Shown here one piece after another: positions 33,348-33,501 of a stretch of DNA of 33,501 nucleotides (position 1 is its first letter; each line of letters begins with the position of its first letter). The position numbers and the translations under genes were made by a program. The notes below the pieces were generated by a model. It was not told where the DNA came from, did no database searches, and saw nothing but the letters and a program-made list of their open reading frames with translations. Origin of the DNA: Klenkia terrae (GTDB lineage: Bacteria > Actinomycetota > Actinomycetes > Mycobacteriales > Geodermatophilaceae); the NCBI RefSeq assembly GCF_900491935.1, contig NZ_UEXK01000004.1, positions 4,428,539 through 4,462,039 on the forward strand, read 5' to 3'.

Positions 33348-33501
33348 ACGAGACCAGAGAGGATCTCGTATGCCGTCTTCTGCTTGAAAAAAAAAAATAG
33401 CCTCGCCTGTTTGACCTGGTTCTCAGCTTTCAAGTTTCAGTTATAAATGAATAATTTGGCTCGTTCGCAACTGCCGCGTGAGTTTACTATCCGCTTCCAA
33501 T
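33340..33501. other. Sequencing adapter artefact (Nextera read 2, i7, P7) and tail
   Basis: CCGAGCCCACGAGAC (33340-33354) is the exact Nextera read-2 segment. It is followed by the 8-nt index CAGAGAGG (33355-33362), which corresponds to i7 index N708, and then all 24 nt of the P7 end (33363-33386). An 11-A run (33387-33397) and an AT-rich tail with no resemblance to the rest of the contig complete the end. The 19-nt mosaic end that should precede the adapter is absent, so the junction is a chimera, perhaps at chance homology to CCGAGCCC. None of this should be annotated as coding. Confidence 0.97.

Overview
This is a GC-rich (roughly 70% or more) assembled contig from an actinomycete. Start-codon architecture, tRNA without an encoded CCA, and the UppP / histidine-phosphatase / DUF3090 / SCO1664-type gene order that precedes mycothiol genes in mycobacteria all point to Actinobacteria. 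The protein style is most like Geodermatophilaceae (Blastococcus, Modestobacter, Geodermatophilus), but that family-level call is inference. Both ends are not genome: bases 1-119 carry a degraded Illumina P5 / Nextera read-1 adapter, and bases from about 33340 carry the Nextera read-2 / i7 / P7 adapter, a poly-A run and an AT-rich tail. Real sequence is about 120-33347.

Region by region. (1) 329-9550 looks like a dormancy/stress island: a slipin (SPFH) protein, an MgtA-type Mg2+ P-ATPase, a tiny ORF translationally coupled to a P2-type ATPase (CtpF-like), a 67-aa unknown protein, and two neighbouring Acg-family nitroreductase-fold proteins, one of which has lost its flavin motif. A palindromic GGGNC-N4-GNCCC motif resembling the DosR/DevR box recurs upstream of these units. 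(2) 9553-10970: a small winged-helix regulator, then a strong promoter, a yybP-ykoY manganese riboswitch with a hairpin that hides the Shine-Dalgarno sequence, and a TerC-family Mn2+ exporter. (3) 10997-15247: a baeRF3-type gene that has lost its C-terminal third, orphan ORFs, an excisionase-like HTH gene and a tyrosine integrase beside tRNA-Leu(GAG). This is probably the remnant of a small integrative element.

(4) 15448-24189 is ordinary chromosome: M20 peptidase with a PH-like partner, MASE1-GAF-GGDEF diguanylate cyclase, an SDR and a zinc-less quinone oxidoreductase, DUF5703, a surface beta-propeller lipoprotein downstream of a GT4 glycosyltransferase, and a small membrane protein. (5) 24256-25701: a short-form ribosomal protein S4 gene and a DUF2470 (HugZ-like) gene diverge from one near-perfect IdeR/DtxR iron box. 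This suggests an iron-controlled S4 variant. (6) 25661-30361: ABC-F protein, RecD2-like helicase and aldo/keto reductase, all on the minus strand. (7) 30414-33347: uppP, histidine phosphatase, DUF3090 and an SCO1664/PI-kinase-like gene cut off by the contig end.

Many genes have a TANNNT -10 element 6-8 nt before the start codon, so leaderless transcription is common here. In two places the upstream gene's stop codon forms part of the next gene's -10 element.
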